Part shown: piece by piece, positions 53,031 to 61,840 of the stretch
Layout: each line of letters begins with the position of its first letter
Position numbering within the stretch: the stretch's first letter is position 1
NCBI RefSeq assembly: GCF_002109385.1
Contig: NZ_CP020814.1
Location: 4,177,501-4,241,500, forward strand
From: Halalkalibacter krulwichiae
Lineage (GTDB): Bacteria; Bacillota; Bacilli; Bacillales; Bacillaceae_D
DNA length: 64,000 bases
Reading direction: 5' to 3'
Position numbers and translations under genes: made by a program
Notes under the pieces: generated by a model
Seen by the model: the letters and a program-made list of their open reading frames with translations, nothing else
The model's database searches: none
Told to the model about the DNA's origin: nothing

Positions 53031-53261
53031 TTATCCAAAGTAATTATGAAACGACAATATAATTAGACCAATACTCACCATTCCCCAAGCTACAGTACTC
53101 ACGATCCACCAAACGACCGCTTTCGTTTTTGATGTACGCTCTCCGCTTTGAGGATTGGCTTTTATAAAAGCGAGTTTCCTTTCCATATTCTTTTTCAAAG
53201 AAATAAGAACAACAAAGCCGATTAGAATAAAACCTATTGTGACCAATAGCAATATATCCAC
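53031..53261 (-). CDS. Two-pass membrane protein, unknown
   Basis: A 76-residue protein from GTG 53261 (AAGGAGG 8 bp upstream). Membrane helices at about 3-22 and 48-70 flank a basic loop (KKNMERKLAFIKANPQSGER). Not recognised. Confidence 0.65.
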   Translation of the reverse strand: MDILLLVTIGFILIGFVVLISLKKNMERKLAFIKANPQSGERTSKTKAVVWWIVSTVAWGMVSIGLIILSFHNYFG

Positions 53262-53318
53262 TTTATATGCCTCCTTATTTTGTGAATGGCTTACTTGACT
53301 CTACTCTCAAACCTTCTC

Positions 53319-53582
53319 TCATAAAGGCTTCCAGTTAGAATCTTTACGATCATTTTCATCTGGCTTTTTCACGGATTCAATATATTCCTTTTGACACGCT
53401 CCAAACGCAATAAAGTTCTTTTGTGCTTGCCTTAATGAGACTTCATTCGCTCCACCTTCATAATCTGGATTTTGAAATTGAAGACCATCATCTTCCCAAA
53501 AGCATATTTCACAAATCTCAAATGTATCTGTTAGCTCTTCTTCTAACGTTTTATACCCACAACAAGGACATGTATATTTCAT
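53319..53582 (-). CDS. Cysteine-rich CPCC-domain protein
   Basis: An 87-residue protein from ATG 53582 (AGGTGA upstream). It opens MKYTCPCCGYKTLEEE and has a second pair in FEICEICFWEDDGLQFQNP, the Cys-rich CPCC family, whose four Cys pairs probably bind zinc. EVSLRQAQKNFIAFGAC follows. Often found near immunity-type genes; role unknown. 13 bp downstream of a small membrane gene. Confidence 0.8.
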   Translation of the reverse strand: MKYTCPCCGYKTLEEELTDTFEICEICFWEDDGLQFQNPDYEGGANEVSLRQAQKNFIAFGACQKEYIESVKKPDENDRKDSNWKPL

Positions 53583-53595
53583 GTTTTCACCTCTG

Positions 53596-53790
53596 TTATG
53601 CAAACGTCTTTCTGAGCTTTCTTAAAACCATACCGTTTGCTACTGCTCCTATTAACCCTGTCATGACAAAAATATAGGCAACAAACAAAGGGGTTGAAGC
53701 AAGTGATTCCGTAAGTATTCGTATCACCCCAACAGCAAAAATGAGCAAACTGCATACTAGAGTAATAATGGTTCGAGTTTTAACATTCAA
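53596..53790 (-). CDS. Two-pass membrane protein, unknown
   Basis: 64 residues from TTG 53790 (TGGAGG 8 bp upstream; the upstream ATG at 53805 is part of that site). Two membrane helices (about 6-22, 33-52) and a basic tail RKLRKTFA. Probably cotranscribed with the CPCC gene. Confidence 0.6.
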   Translation of the reverse strand: MNVKTRTIITLVCSLLIFAVGVIRILTESLASTPLFVAYIFVMTGLIGAVANGMVLRKLRKTFA

Positions 53791-53888
53791 ATGAACAACC
53801 TCCATTAATTAAATGACTTCCTTACATATTATAGTAACATTAAATTCCATAACTCTACTTTTAACCTATGAGCTAAAAAGGAAAAATA

Positions 53889-53920
53889 AGCGTACCAAAT
53901 CGCTTTAGATTCGGTACGCT
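53889..53920 (-). terminator. Terminator of zinc-ribbon operon
   Basis: AGCGTACCAAATC / GATTCGGTACGCT stem (one mismatch); the - strand continues CTTATTTTTCC. It ends the 57847-53962 operon. Confidence 0.75.
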
Positions 53921-53961
53921 CTTACTGTCATTTCTCCTCCGAAATCGAAATCTCTCTTCTA

Positions 53962-55815
53962 CTAATACAAATCCTCATCCACGATCGTATTCGTCTCAAG
54001 CATCGTCTTCATTTTCATTCCGTTTTCAGTGACTCTTACTTGGTAGACGGAAACGAAAGCTTTGTATTTCGCCGTTCCTTCGTCGCCATAGTATATATGG
54101 AATTCCTCTGACGTTGTCATTTCATATAAGTTGTCACCGATTTTCCGGACGTTTTCGACGCGGTTACCTAATAGTTCCTCTTGGATGCCGCGGCTTTGTA
54201 AGTAGTCAATGTAGTTTGCGGTATCCTTTTGATATTGGGTTGATTCTGGATCGATGAGGTGGGCAATCATCGAGTAGTCGCCTGCATTGTATGCATCTGT
54301 GCATAAACGGATAAAGTTCGCGTAGAAATTGGCGAAGTCGGCATCGGTGACCTCGACCGTTTTGATGACGTCGAATACTTCAGCGTTTTGCACGGCTTCT
54401 GCCTGTTTCTGCACATCAAATGTTTTCGTTTCAAGTCGGTTGCCTTCTAGTCCTGAGACGTTGTGGCGAGTGAAGAGTTTCCACTTCTGGTCTTTGTATT
54501 CAAAACCATACTGATAGGCATACTGAAGTTGCTGCAAGTTGCTAGAGCCAGATTGTGCGGCACCTTCCTGCCATTTTTCTTGGACGGTCATATAAGCGAC
54601 CCATCGGCCATTTTCCTCCGTGACAATGAGTGAATCGAGGTCAAAATCGGCTTGATCGATATAAGCGATATAGTAACTATTTGTGTTTCTCATATTTTGA
54701 ATAGATGTCGTAAACTCCGTATTGAGCGGGTCGGAGTAGTTTTTTAAGTAGCTTGAGTCGCGGTAAATAAGTGCTTTACTCCAGTTCGTGAAGTGATCAG
54801 ATAGGACTTGAATCAACTCGGTTTGCTGCTCGTTTGAAAGTTGAAAAGATACGATGACTTCATCGTCAACAAGTTGATAATCTGGGCTTTGCACTTTGCC
54901 GAATGGTGTTTCCTTTTCAAGTGAGAGAGTCATGCTGCCATCGGTTAAGACTGGGCCGAACTGCTCTCTTCCTTTCTCGACCGTCTCACCGGTATTGGTA
55001 CCGTTTAAATAAATCGTTGCTTCGTCAATCGTCGTATCAAGCATGATGTAGTCAACTTCAATCGTAAAATCGACGACCTCTTCGTTAAAATGGCTCACGT
55101 CTAGCTCTTTATCAAGCTCTAGGAAATCCGTCGATAAAACGGCGGTGACGTCATATCGTCCAGGAAGCCTGTAGCCAAGGTCAATGTATCCATCTCCTAT
55201 TTCTGTGTATGAGACTTCCTTTCCGTTAATTAAAAACGTAAGACCCGCTTCATTCGTGTACACCGTTAAAGCAATTGGGTGTAAAACAAAGTCAAAGTTG
55301 TCATAAAGGAAATATAATTTGCCCCTTTGTTCATACGTAATTAGGCGGTGCGATTGGATGATCTCTCCGTTCTCTTCTGTTGTAAAATTTCCGCCTGTTC
55401 GCACATCTTGCTTTAGTTGTTCGATCAGCTCTTCTTTTGCCTTCGTATCTTCTTCCAAATAGGCAAGCAGGTCATCGATATGTTTCATCGTCACCGGCAA
55501 GCTATCGTCCGCTGTTTGCAATAAGCTGAATACAGTGTCCGCATCTTTGTCGTCAATCGCCGCAATAAATTGCTGCAGTTGTTTATTCGGGTCGGTGATT
55601 GATTCGCCAAATTTATAAAGTCCTACTCCTAGCGCAAGCAAGATCACCACAGAGGCAATCAGCCATTTCGTCTTTTTGCTTACGGACGCTAGAGTTGGCA
55701 GGTCTTGCTTTTGTCTTTTAGCAGGGCTCTCCACGGTTTCGACCTTCGCACCACACTCGGAACAAAAAGGCGTCTGGTCCTCGACTTTTGAACCACAATT
55801 TGTGCAAAATTTCAT
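53962..55815 (-). CDS. Zinc-ribbon TcaA/YvbJ-like membrane protein
   Basis: A 617-residue protein with an N-terminal cytoplasmic zinc ribbon (MKFCTNCGSKVEDQTPFCSE, then CGAKV), a linker, one membrane helix (about 48-68), and a large extracytoplasmic part with TcaA-like repeats. The C-terminal region (about 480-617) is an NTF2-like fold. Last gene of a three-gene zinc-ribbon operon. B. subtilis YvbJ and staphylococcal TcaA, linked to glycopeptide and wall-antibiotic response, share this layout. A surface-sensing role is inference. Confidence 0.85.
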   Translation of the reverse strand: MKFCTNCGSKVEDQTPFCSECGAKVETVESPAKRQKQDLPTLASVSKKTKWLIASVVILLALGVGLYKFGESITDPNKQLQQFIAAIDDKDADTVFSLLQTADDSLPVTMKHIDDLLAYLEEDTKAKEELIEQLKQDVRTGGNFTTEENGEIIQSHRLITYEQRGKLYFLYDNFDFVLHPIALTVYTNEAGLTFLINGKEVSYTEIGDGYIDLGYRLPGRYDVTAVLSTDFLELDKELDVSHFNEEVVDFTIEVDYIMLDTTIDEATIYLNGTNTGETVEKGREQFGPVLTDGSMTLSLEKETPFGKVQSPDYQLVDDEVIVSFQLSNEQQTELIQVLSDHFTNWSKALIYRDSSYLKNYSDPLNTEFTTSIQNMRNTNSYYIAYIDQADFDLDSLIVTEENGRWVAYMTVQEKWQEGAAQSGSSNLQQLQYAYQYGFEYKDQKWKLFTRHNVSGLEGNRLETKTFDVQKQAEAVQNAEVFDVIKTVEVTDADFANFYANFIRLCTDAYNAGDYSMIAHLIDPESTQYQKDTANYIDYLQSRGIQEELLGNRVENVRKIGDNLYEMTTSEEFHIYYGDEGTAKYKAFVSVYQVRVTENGMKMKTMLETNTIVDEDLY

Positions 55816-55845
55816 CGTTTTGGTCTCCTTGTTCTTTTTTTCCGT

Positions 55846-57327
55846 CTACACAGTGTCTTCCGTATCGCCATTTCGGTTCGTCAGGAGTACAGCAAGGTAG
55901 GCAATGACAAAGGCTGCTACCGCACCAAAGAAGAATGAGCCAATAACCGAAAACCCTAACGACACATTGAACAAATCACCGAAATTCGTATTAATGGAAA
56001 AGTTCGCTAACGCCACAATCGCGGCATTCACTAGCCCAAACGACGCGGCATAGACGCCAAGCTCAGGAATGATCTGGCCCTCGGTTGCTTTTCTGAGCTG
56101 ATTGCCTGCTTGAAAATGAAGTAACAGCGGCACGAGCGCGATGAGCCAGAAGAAGCTTCCAGTCAGCTCCTTAATGACTTCTTGAAACGACTCTTCATCT
56201 TCAGACGCTTTCGCTCCACCTAAAAGCGAGTAACTGGCCTTGACTTGTTCATCATAGACTGTCGTTTCAAAACGGAGTGTTTCAAACTGGGCAACATTCC
56301 ACATGTAGCCTCCGACCTGCGAACCGACCACGTTTTTGACGAAGGTTTCATCGTTTTTAAATTCCTCATGAACGTGAAACACAGCAAGCCCGGCGACAAT
56401 AAACAATACAACACCCGCAACTTGATTCAAGAGTGCCCAGCGAATCGATACTCCGTATTGTCTGTTTTTCTGCTTCACGTCCGCTGATAGACCAATCAGT
56501 GAACCAAGACTTGTAAAAAGAACACTCAAAATCAACGCATTCACAAACACATTGATAAAACGATACTCGGCTGCAATGATCATTTCTTCACCAAAGCTGC
56601 TGAAGGAAGACAAATCAACCGAAATCCCAGAAAACATACTAATGACCGCAACAAGTGCAGCATAGACAACTGCAAACGAAACATTTTTCATGAGACGGTT
56701 ACGAATCGAGCGCTCACGGTTGTTTCGATGCAGCAAATACCCGGTAGGAATCAAAATAAGGGCCGGTAAAAGAAGAAACAAATACAAACTGCCATTTGTT
56801 TTCACATAAAACTCAAGAAACATCGCACTTGCGACATAATCGACATTCGCCAAATGACCGAGCATAAAAATATCCGTCATCGAGACAACTTTCAGCGATG
56901 AGATCAGCGGACCTAGTAAATCATCCTCCATCGACGAACGAACAGCTTGGTTAATCATCATACTAATGACCAGCGAAACGACCATAAAGGCTGCAATCGT
57001 GATCGCACTTGCCTTAAGTGACCCTACTAACGTCTCCGTTTGAAAAGGACGGACCGTTTCGTTGTCTGTTGCTTGTCTTCTTCGACTACTTTTTTCGTTT
57101 TTAAAACGCGTTTCACCAGATGAAGCCTGAATGATTTTTTCTAACGATTGTCCGCACGCAATGCAATACAAGGCACCTTGAAGCGTTTGGCTACTGCAAT
57201 TTTGACAATACTTATTGCTTTCTTTCTCAAGCGTGAGCTCCTCCTTCGCGCTATGCAGGGCGACACCGTCGTGTTTGCAATACAACGCGTTAGGGTCATT
57301 TTTCGTTCCACATTGCTTACAATACAA
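55846..57327 (-). CDS. Zinc-ribbon polytopic membrane protein
   Basis: A 493-residue protein from TTG 57327 (AGGAGG 9 bp upstream). Two N-terminal zinc ribbons (MYCKQCGTKNDPNALYCKHD and YCQNCSSQTLQGALYCIACG), a basic linker (SSRRRQ), then about eight to ten membrane helices with large soluble loops. No transporter motif is visible. Middle gene of the operon, 28 bp after the upstream gene and 30 bp before the TcaA-like gene. Confidence 0.8.
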   Translation of the reverse strand: MYCKQCGTKNDPNALYCKHDGVALHSAKEELTLEKESNKYCQNCSSQTLQGALYCIACGQSLEKIIQASSGETRFKNEKSSRRRQATDNETVRPFQTETLVGSLKASAITIAAFMVVSLVISMMINQAVRSSMEDDLLGPLISSLKVVSMTDIFMLGHLANVDYVASAMFLEFYVKTNGSLYLFLLLPALILIPTGYLLHRNNRERSIRNRLMKNVSFAVVYAALVAVISMFSGISVDLSSFSSFGEEMIIAAEYRFINVFVNALILSVLFTSLGSLIGLSADVKQKNRQYGVSIRWALLNQVAGVVLFIVAGLAVFHVHEEFKNDETFVKNVVGSQVGGYMWNVAQFETLRFETTVYDEQVKASYSLLGGAKASEDEESFQEVIKELTGSFFWLIALVPLLLHFQAGNQLRKATEGQIIPELGVYAASFGLVNAAIVALANFSINTNFGDLFNVSLGFSVIGSFFFGAVAAFVIAYLAVLLTNRNGDTEDTV

Positions 57328-57355
57328 AGAATTCGACCTCCTCTTCTCTTTGATC

Positions 57356-57847
57356 TTACACCTTCACACCACAGCACGAACAGAATTGTGCCTCCTCCGG
57401 AACTGTCTCTTCACAGCGCACACACGCTGTACCCTCGACACTCTCCACCGCCGCAGCCCGTTCCACTTTCGTCCCGCAACCACCGCAAAACTTCGCATCA
57501 GCAGAATTCACCGTCTCACAGGAAGGACAAACGCTCCCGCTCTCCTCTTCTTTTTTGTTCAGCTCTGCTACCTTTCTAGACGATGCGTAGAGATGTTGGT
57601 CGAACCCATACACATTTTTCGTCAACTCGACTAGCTCTTCGTCGTCGATCTCCCCTGTGCGGATCTTCTGATACGTCCGCAAACCAAGCTCCAAGAGAAT
57701 CTTAGACTTACGAACAGACGTCTCTTGAATCTCTTTCTTCAGCCTGCTTACCTCTTGTGCAACTTGCAGCTTCTGCTTTCCTTGCTCAATCCCACCTTGA
57801 AACTTGGACAACCCTTCCCCTAATTTTGATTGAAAATGACCTGACAC
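57356..57847 (-). CDS. Coiled-coil protein with C-terminal double zinc ribbon
   Basis: A 163-residue soluble protein from GTG 57847 (AAGGAGCG 9 bp upstream). The N-terminal two thirds (about 10-100) are helical and coiled-coil-like (GIEQGKQKLQVAQEVSRLKK). The C-terminus holds two zinc ribbons (CPSCETVNSADAKFCGGCG and CVRCEETVPEEAQFCSCCG). First gene of the operon. Together the three genes give cytoplasmic, integral and surface-exposed partners, all with ribbons. Function unknown. Confidence 0.8.
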   Translation of the reverse strand: MSGHFQSKLGEGLSKFQGGIEQGKQKLQVAQEVSRLKKEIQETSVRKSKILLELGLRTYQKIRTGEIDDEELVELTKNVYGFDQHLYASSRKVAELNKKEEESGSVCPSCETVNSADAKFCGGCGTKVERAAAVESVEGTACVRCEETVPEEAQFCSCCGVKV

Positions 57848-57931
57848 ATTTTCACGCTCCTTTTTTTCTATGACTTATCGACTATATATATACAGGGATC
57901 TGTTACTGAATACCTAAAAATTTTGTGTGCC

Positions 57932-57991
57932 GGTGCCTGGCACCGCCCGAATTCCCCCGAGATATGTCGAAATAGTCCCAGTGCCTGGCAC
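57932..57991. repeat. GGTGCCTGGCACC repeat pair
   Basis: The palindrome GGTGCCTGGCACC (57932-57944) and GTGCCTGGCAC (57981-57991), each followed by CGCCCGAA or CACCCGAA and ATATGTCGAAA. This is a variant of the GTGCCTGTCAC family found around the other DUF421 gene. The 290-bp gap 57848-58137 holds no gene. Confidence 0.7.
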
Positions 57992-58137
57992 CACCCGAAA
58001 TATGTCGAAAAGACGACCAATAGCTGATGAGCGCTAGGTCGTCTTCTTGGAAACGTTTAGAAAAATCGTGTATGTTTTGCTAAATTAGTAAACAAACTAT
58101 TTTTACATATAAATCTAGTGAAATTGGAGAACTAGCA

Positions 58138-58848
58138 ATGGTCGAAATTGGAGAAGTGGTAATAAGAACGGTGGTCGCCTTTAGCTTTTTAATCATAGCG
58201 GCGCGCTTTTTGGGAAAACAAGTGATTTCACAAATGACAATCTTTGATTTTATCGCTGCAATCACGTTAGGAGGGCTAACTGCAGGATTAGCCTATAACA
58301 CTTCCATCCAGCCACATAATACAGTCGTCGCTTTTATTATGTTTGTTGTCATTATCTTTTTGATTGCCGTATTGTCGACAAGAAATAGAAAGATCCGAAA
58401 AATATTTGCAGGAGACCCGACGATTGTCATTCAAAACGGGAAAATTCTTGAAGAAAACATGAGGAAAATGCGCTATACACTTGATTATTTAAACCAACAG
58501 TTACGAGAAAAGGATATTTTCAATATTAATGAAGTTCTTTTTGCTATTATCGAAACAAATGGTTCCTTAACGGTACAAAAGAAACCGCAATTCCGAAATG
58601 TAACGAGACAAGAGTTAATGCTCGCAACGAACGAAGAGCCTAAACTACCGATTGAGCTTATTATGGACAGTGAAGTGATTGACAAAAATTTAGTTGAAAA
58701 CGATCTTACTCAATCATGGCTAAATGCTGAACTTCAAAAAAGAAATGTAGACATGAAGGACGTCTTTTACGCGGTCTTATTAGGAAACGGAATTGTGTAT
58801 ATTGATACGTATAAGGACCATATTTTATCTCCTATTGATAAAGAGTAA
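58138..58848 (+). CDS. DUF421 (YetF-type) membrane protein
   Basis: A 236-residue protein from ATG 58138 (TGGAGA upstream). Three N-terminal helices (about 6-22, 34-52, 60-78; ARFLGKQVISQMTIFDFIAA) and a cytoplasmic two-part domain (DPTIVIQNGKILEENMRKMR, AIIETNGSLTVQKK, SWLNAELQKRNV). It is longer at the C-terminus than the paralogue at 16293-16907. Same family as spore membrane YetF proteins. Flanked on both sides by GTGCCTG-type repeats. Confidence 0.85.
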   Translation: MVEIGEVVIRTVVAFSFLIIAARFLGKQVISQMTIFDFIAAITLGGLTAGLAYNTSIQPHNTVVAFIMFVVIIFLIAVLSTRNRKIRKIFAGDPTIVIQNGKILEENMRKMRYTLDYLNQQLREKDIFNINEVLFAIIETNGSLTVQKKPQFRNVTRQELMLATNEEPKLPIELIMDSEVIDKNLVENDLTQSWLNAELQKRNVDMKDVFYAVLLGNGIVYIDTYKDHILSPIDKE

Positions 58849-58849
58849 T

Positions 58850-58909
58850 GACATGCCTCTCCCCGACTGCGACAAAATTCGCTAAATTCCGGGGAGTGAC
58901 AGGCACCGG
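58850..58909. repeat. GTGCCTGTCAC-family repeat variant
   Basis: TGACATGCCTCTCCCCGACT then ATTCCGGGGAGTGACAGGCACC. It shares the ATTCCGGGGAGTGACAGGCA 3' half with the 16125 and 16972 copies. Lies between the DUF421 and dehydrogenase stops (58848 and 58917) and may end both. Confidence 0.8.
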
Positions 58910-58916
58910 CATCGAA

Positions 58917-59672
58917 CTACATCCCTCCTGTCACCGGAATCGACTCGCCGGTAATGGCACCTGCTCCTTCAGAAGCTAAGAACACAGCCGTTTTACCGAT
59001 TTCAGATGGTTCAAGTAGACGTTTGATCCATTGTTTGCCGAGGATATGGTGGTCTAATGCTTCTTGTTCAGTCGTACCATCCTTTTCAGCTAATACGGGT
59101 ATTTGTTTTTCAATTAGCTCCGTGCGTACAGGCCCTGGTTCGATTGTGTTACAAGTGATTCCTTCCGTAGCATTCTCTAATGCGACCACTTTTGTAAAGC
59201 CTGTTTGTCCTGCTTTAGCCGCACAGTAAGCGGATTTGTAGGCATCTGGAATACGCCCGTGCGCAGATACAATGTTGATAATCCGACCATACTTTTGAGC
59301 TTTCATAGAAGGCAATGAGTGTTTCGTCATTAAGAAGGTCCCTTTTAAAATAACGTCATTTAATAAATCCCATTTTTCTACTGGAAAGTCTTCTACTTTT
59401 GAGATGTACTGCAAACCAGCATTATTGACAACAACGTCTACAGATCCACGTTCCGTAATGACTGAATCAATCGCTGATTTCACCGACTGTTCATCGGCTA
59501 CGTTTACATGATACCCTTTCGCGTTTTCTAATTGGTCAGCTGCCGCAATCGCTGCTTCTTCATTTACGTCAAAAATGGCTACGAAGTCACCGTTAGCGAT
59601 GAATTCTTGCGCAATCGCATACCCGATTCCTTGAGCTGCTCCTGTTATGACTACTGTACGTTCCTTATCCAT
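58917..59672 (-). CDS. 3-hydroxybutyrate dehydrogenase-like SDR
   Basis: A 251-residue short-chain dehydrogenase from ATG 59672 (TTGGAGTGA upstream). Cofactor motif TGAAQGIG, NNAGLQY, catalytic Ser-Tyr-Lys in SAHGRIPDAYKSAYCAAKAG, and PGPVRTELIEKQIP, a feature of D-3-hydroxybutyrate dehydrogenases. It would interconvert 3-hydroxybutyrate and acetoacetate with NAD. It lies 100 bp after a GntP permease, pairing uptake with oxidation. Exact substrate not proven. Confidence 0.88.
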   Translation of the reverse strand: MDKERTVVITGAAQGIGYAIAQEFIANGDFVAIFDVNEEAAIAAADQLENAKGYHVNVADEQSVKSAIDSVITERGSVDVVVNNAGLQYISKVEDFPVEKWDLLNDVILKGTFLMTKHSLPSMKAQKYGRIINIVSAHGRIPDAYKSAYCAAKAGQTGFTKVVALENATEGITCNTIEPGPVRTELIEKQIPVLAEKDGTTEQEALDHHILGKQWIKRLLEPSEIGKTAVFLASEGAGAITGESIPVTGGM

Positions 59673-59772
59673 TAAAATCACTCCAAACTAATATGTTGAA
59701 ATTTGTATGTAATGAGGATGGGACATAACTAAACTCTTTTATATCCCAACTTCTTTCTTAATTGATGACAGC

Positions 59773-61077
59773 TTATCCGTAAAAAATGATTGCTACAGCC
59801 ATAGCAAATACAAGGGCTAGTAAAGGAGCCACAATATTTACAAAGAAAACGGGTTTATACCCCATTTTATGTGTTAATCCCATGACCGTTAAACCTGTTA
59901 CGACCGCTCCACTATGAGGTAAAGAGTCTAACCCACCTGAACTGATTGTCGCAATACGGTGCAATACTTCGGGATCAATCATTGTTTTATAATGTCCTGA
60001 GAGTGCTTCCATTGCAATCCCTAACCCACCTGATGTGGAACCAGTTATTCCGGACATGATGTTCGTTGCGATGGAGAAGGCAATAAGCGGATGACCCGGA
60101 ATGCTCATTACCGCGGATTCAACTAAATTGAAGCCACTTGTGATAATGACTACTCCTCCAAAAGCTACGACAGCACTAGTGTTCAAGATAGGGGCAGCAA
60201 CATTCATAGCACCTGTATTAAACGTTTGAAGCGGATTGGTCAAATACTTTCTCAAAAATAATCCTGCAACAATAACCGATAACCCTAATGATATTTCGAT
60301 ACTAAATGGTGTAAAGTTTAGCAAAATAATTAAAAGGGCAGGAGGCAAGAGACTTAACAGAAAAGGTGGATAGCTTTCCTTTTCTTCGTAATCAAACCGA
60401 GTGTTTCCTTTTGTCTCCTCATAACCAATATTTTTACTCGTATATTTTTTGTCTTCTCTCCACAACCACCAAAGACCAAAAGGAATAACGACTAATGTAG
60501 CGACCACTCCAATCAAGGCCCCCGCCGTCGGTGTTGTACCAAGATATGGGATTGGGATTAGATTTTGAATTTGTGGGCTTCCCGGGAGCATGGTCATCGT
60601 AAATGTTCCACATCCGAGGAAGAAAGCGCCCGCAAAAATAGGCCAAGGAATATCTAACTTTTTGAATACAGGACGGGCAATGGGAATCATCGTGAAAATA
60701 ACAACAAATACACTAACCCCTCCATATGTTAAAACACCTGTTATTAACACCATCGCAAATATGACGGCAATTCGACTGGACTCTCCTGTAACTTTTAAAA
60801 TTCCTCGAGCAATGCTTGTTGCCGCCCCACTATCTTCCATTACTTTTCCGAAGATTGCGCCAAATAAGAACAGCAGGAAGTACCTCTCAACAAAGTTAAC
60901 AAAGGATTGCATATATCCAGTTTTAAGAGCTTCTGTTATATCAATTTGGCTGACAACCGCCACAAGTACTCCTAAAACAGGTGTCACGATGAGCAAACTG
61001 TATCCTTTCATCGCAAATATAATGAGTAAACTCAGTCCTACAACAATTCCAATTAAGCTTAACAATTGTAAATCCAT
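59773..61077 (-). CDS. GntP-family permease
   Basis: A 434-residue permease with about 12 helices (RYFLLFLFGAIFGKVMEDSG, GGVSVFVVIFTMIPIARPVF, SGITGSTSGGLGIAMEALSG). GntP members carry gluconate and also short hydroxy acids such as 3-hydroxybutyrate. RBS AAGGAGGAG. Its neighbourhood with 3-hydroxybutyrate dehydrogenase supports hydroxybutyrate or a related acid as substrate. A cre lies about 155 bp upstream. Confidence 0.87.
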   Translation of the reverse strand: MDLQLLSLIGIVVGLSLLIIFAMKGYSLLIVTPVLGVLVAVVSQIDITEALKTGYMQSFVNFVERYFLLFLFGAIFGKVMEDSGAATSIARGILKVTGESSRIAVIFAMVLITGVLTYGGVSVFVVIFTMIPIARPVFKKLDIPWPIFAGAFFLGCGTFTMTMLPGSPQIQNLIPIPYLGTTPTAGALIGVVATLVVIPFGLWWLWREDKKYTSKNIGYEETKGNTRFDYEEKESYPPFLLSLLPPALLIILLNFTPFSIEISLGLSVIVAGLFLRKYLTNPLQTFNTGAMNVAAPILNTSAVVAFGGVVIITSGFNLVESAVMSIPGHPLIAFSIATNIMSGITGSTSGGLGIAMEALSGHYKTMIDPEVLHRIATISSGGLDSLPHSGAVVTGLTVMGLTHKMGYKPVFFVNIVAPLLALVFAMAVAIIFYG

Positions 61078-61231
61078 ACGGTTTCTCCTCCTTCAGTCGT
61101 TGTTCATTTGCCGATAACCGCTGTTTCCTGGCACTCTAGTTAAGGAGGCACTGTACGGAAAGTCGACTTACCTTCTAACACGTCTTCTATCCAAACTTTT
61201 CATTGATTCAACCTCTGCCAGCGACACTGAA

Positions 61232-61246
61232 TTGAAGCGCTTTCCA
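61232..61246 (-). promoter_or_regulatory. cre-like CcpA site
   Basis: On the - strand, TGGAAAGCGCTTCAA matches the cre consensus (TGWAANCGNTNWCA) with one or two deviations. It lies upstream of the GntP gene in a 332-bp gap (61078-61409) that also holds an AGCACCTG / CAGGTGCT hairpin (about 61306-61358), a weak terminator for the upstream operon. Confidence 0.6.
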
Positions 61247-61409
61247 AAATTGATTTGATTAATGGTATAACCTCATTCTGATATCACTGTTATTACTATC
61301 GTGAAAGAGCACCTGTTTTCCCCAGTAGTTCATTCCGACTTTCAAAAGGGCAGGTGCTTTCACTTATTTACCTTCTTTAAAAATATGTTCAGATATGAAG
61401 CTTTTACTC

Positions 61410-61826
61410 TTAGCGGTTTAGTGTCTCTTTCGGCATCATTTTTTCTCGTACTTGATCTGGGATTGGATACGCTTTCGGTTTTTCTTTAAACGATGTCCAT
61501 GCGCGAATTTCAAATCCTTCAGCGATCAATTTTTCGTTTCTTAAAAACGTATGGCTAATTTTAAACACTTTTTGGTGCAATTCGACCACTACACTGCGCA
61601 CGGTCACTTGATCTTCGAAAAACAACGGACTCTTAAACTGGCAATTTGCCTCTAGAAGTGGGGTACCGACTTGCTGCTCGACAAATAAGGTCGAAGATGG
61701 AAAGGCAATCGCTGTGAAATATTCATGGGTCGCTTCGTCCATCCATTTATAAAAGTTAGGGTAAAAGACAATTCCCGCTGCATCTGTATTTCCCCACTTT
61801 ACTCGAAACGAGTATTCTACAACCAT
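61410..61826 (-). CDS. 4HBT-family acyl-CoA thioesterase
   Basis: A 138-residue hotdog-fold thioesterase. Active-site region RVKWGNTDAAGIVFYPNFYK (about 8-27; Asp at 15), then GTPLLEANCQFKSPLFFEDQ. Related to 4-hydroxybenzoyl-CoA and betainyl-CoA thioesterases. It begins 14 bp after the beta-keto acid cleavage gene, so its CoA ester substrate is probably that enzyme's product. Confidence 0.85.
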   Translation of the reverse strand: MVVEYSFRVKWGNTDAAGIVFYPNFYKWMDEATHEYFTAIAFPSSTLFVEQQVGTPLLEANCQFKSPLFFEDQVTVRSVVVELHQKVFKISHTFLRNEKLIAEGFEIRAWTSFKEKPKAYPIPDQVREKMMPKETLNR

Positions 61827-61840
61827 CTTTCATTCTCTCC

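Noticed and set aside
57148-57634. Two 140-codon frames on the + strand
   Set aside because: They are antisense to the zinc-ribbon genes, whose Cys motifs and operon structure are convincing; no ribosome site.
61120-61140. Sigma-54 promoter (TGGCAC at about 61128)
   Set aside because: The -12 element is TTAA instead of TTGC and it points away from the GntP gene.
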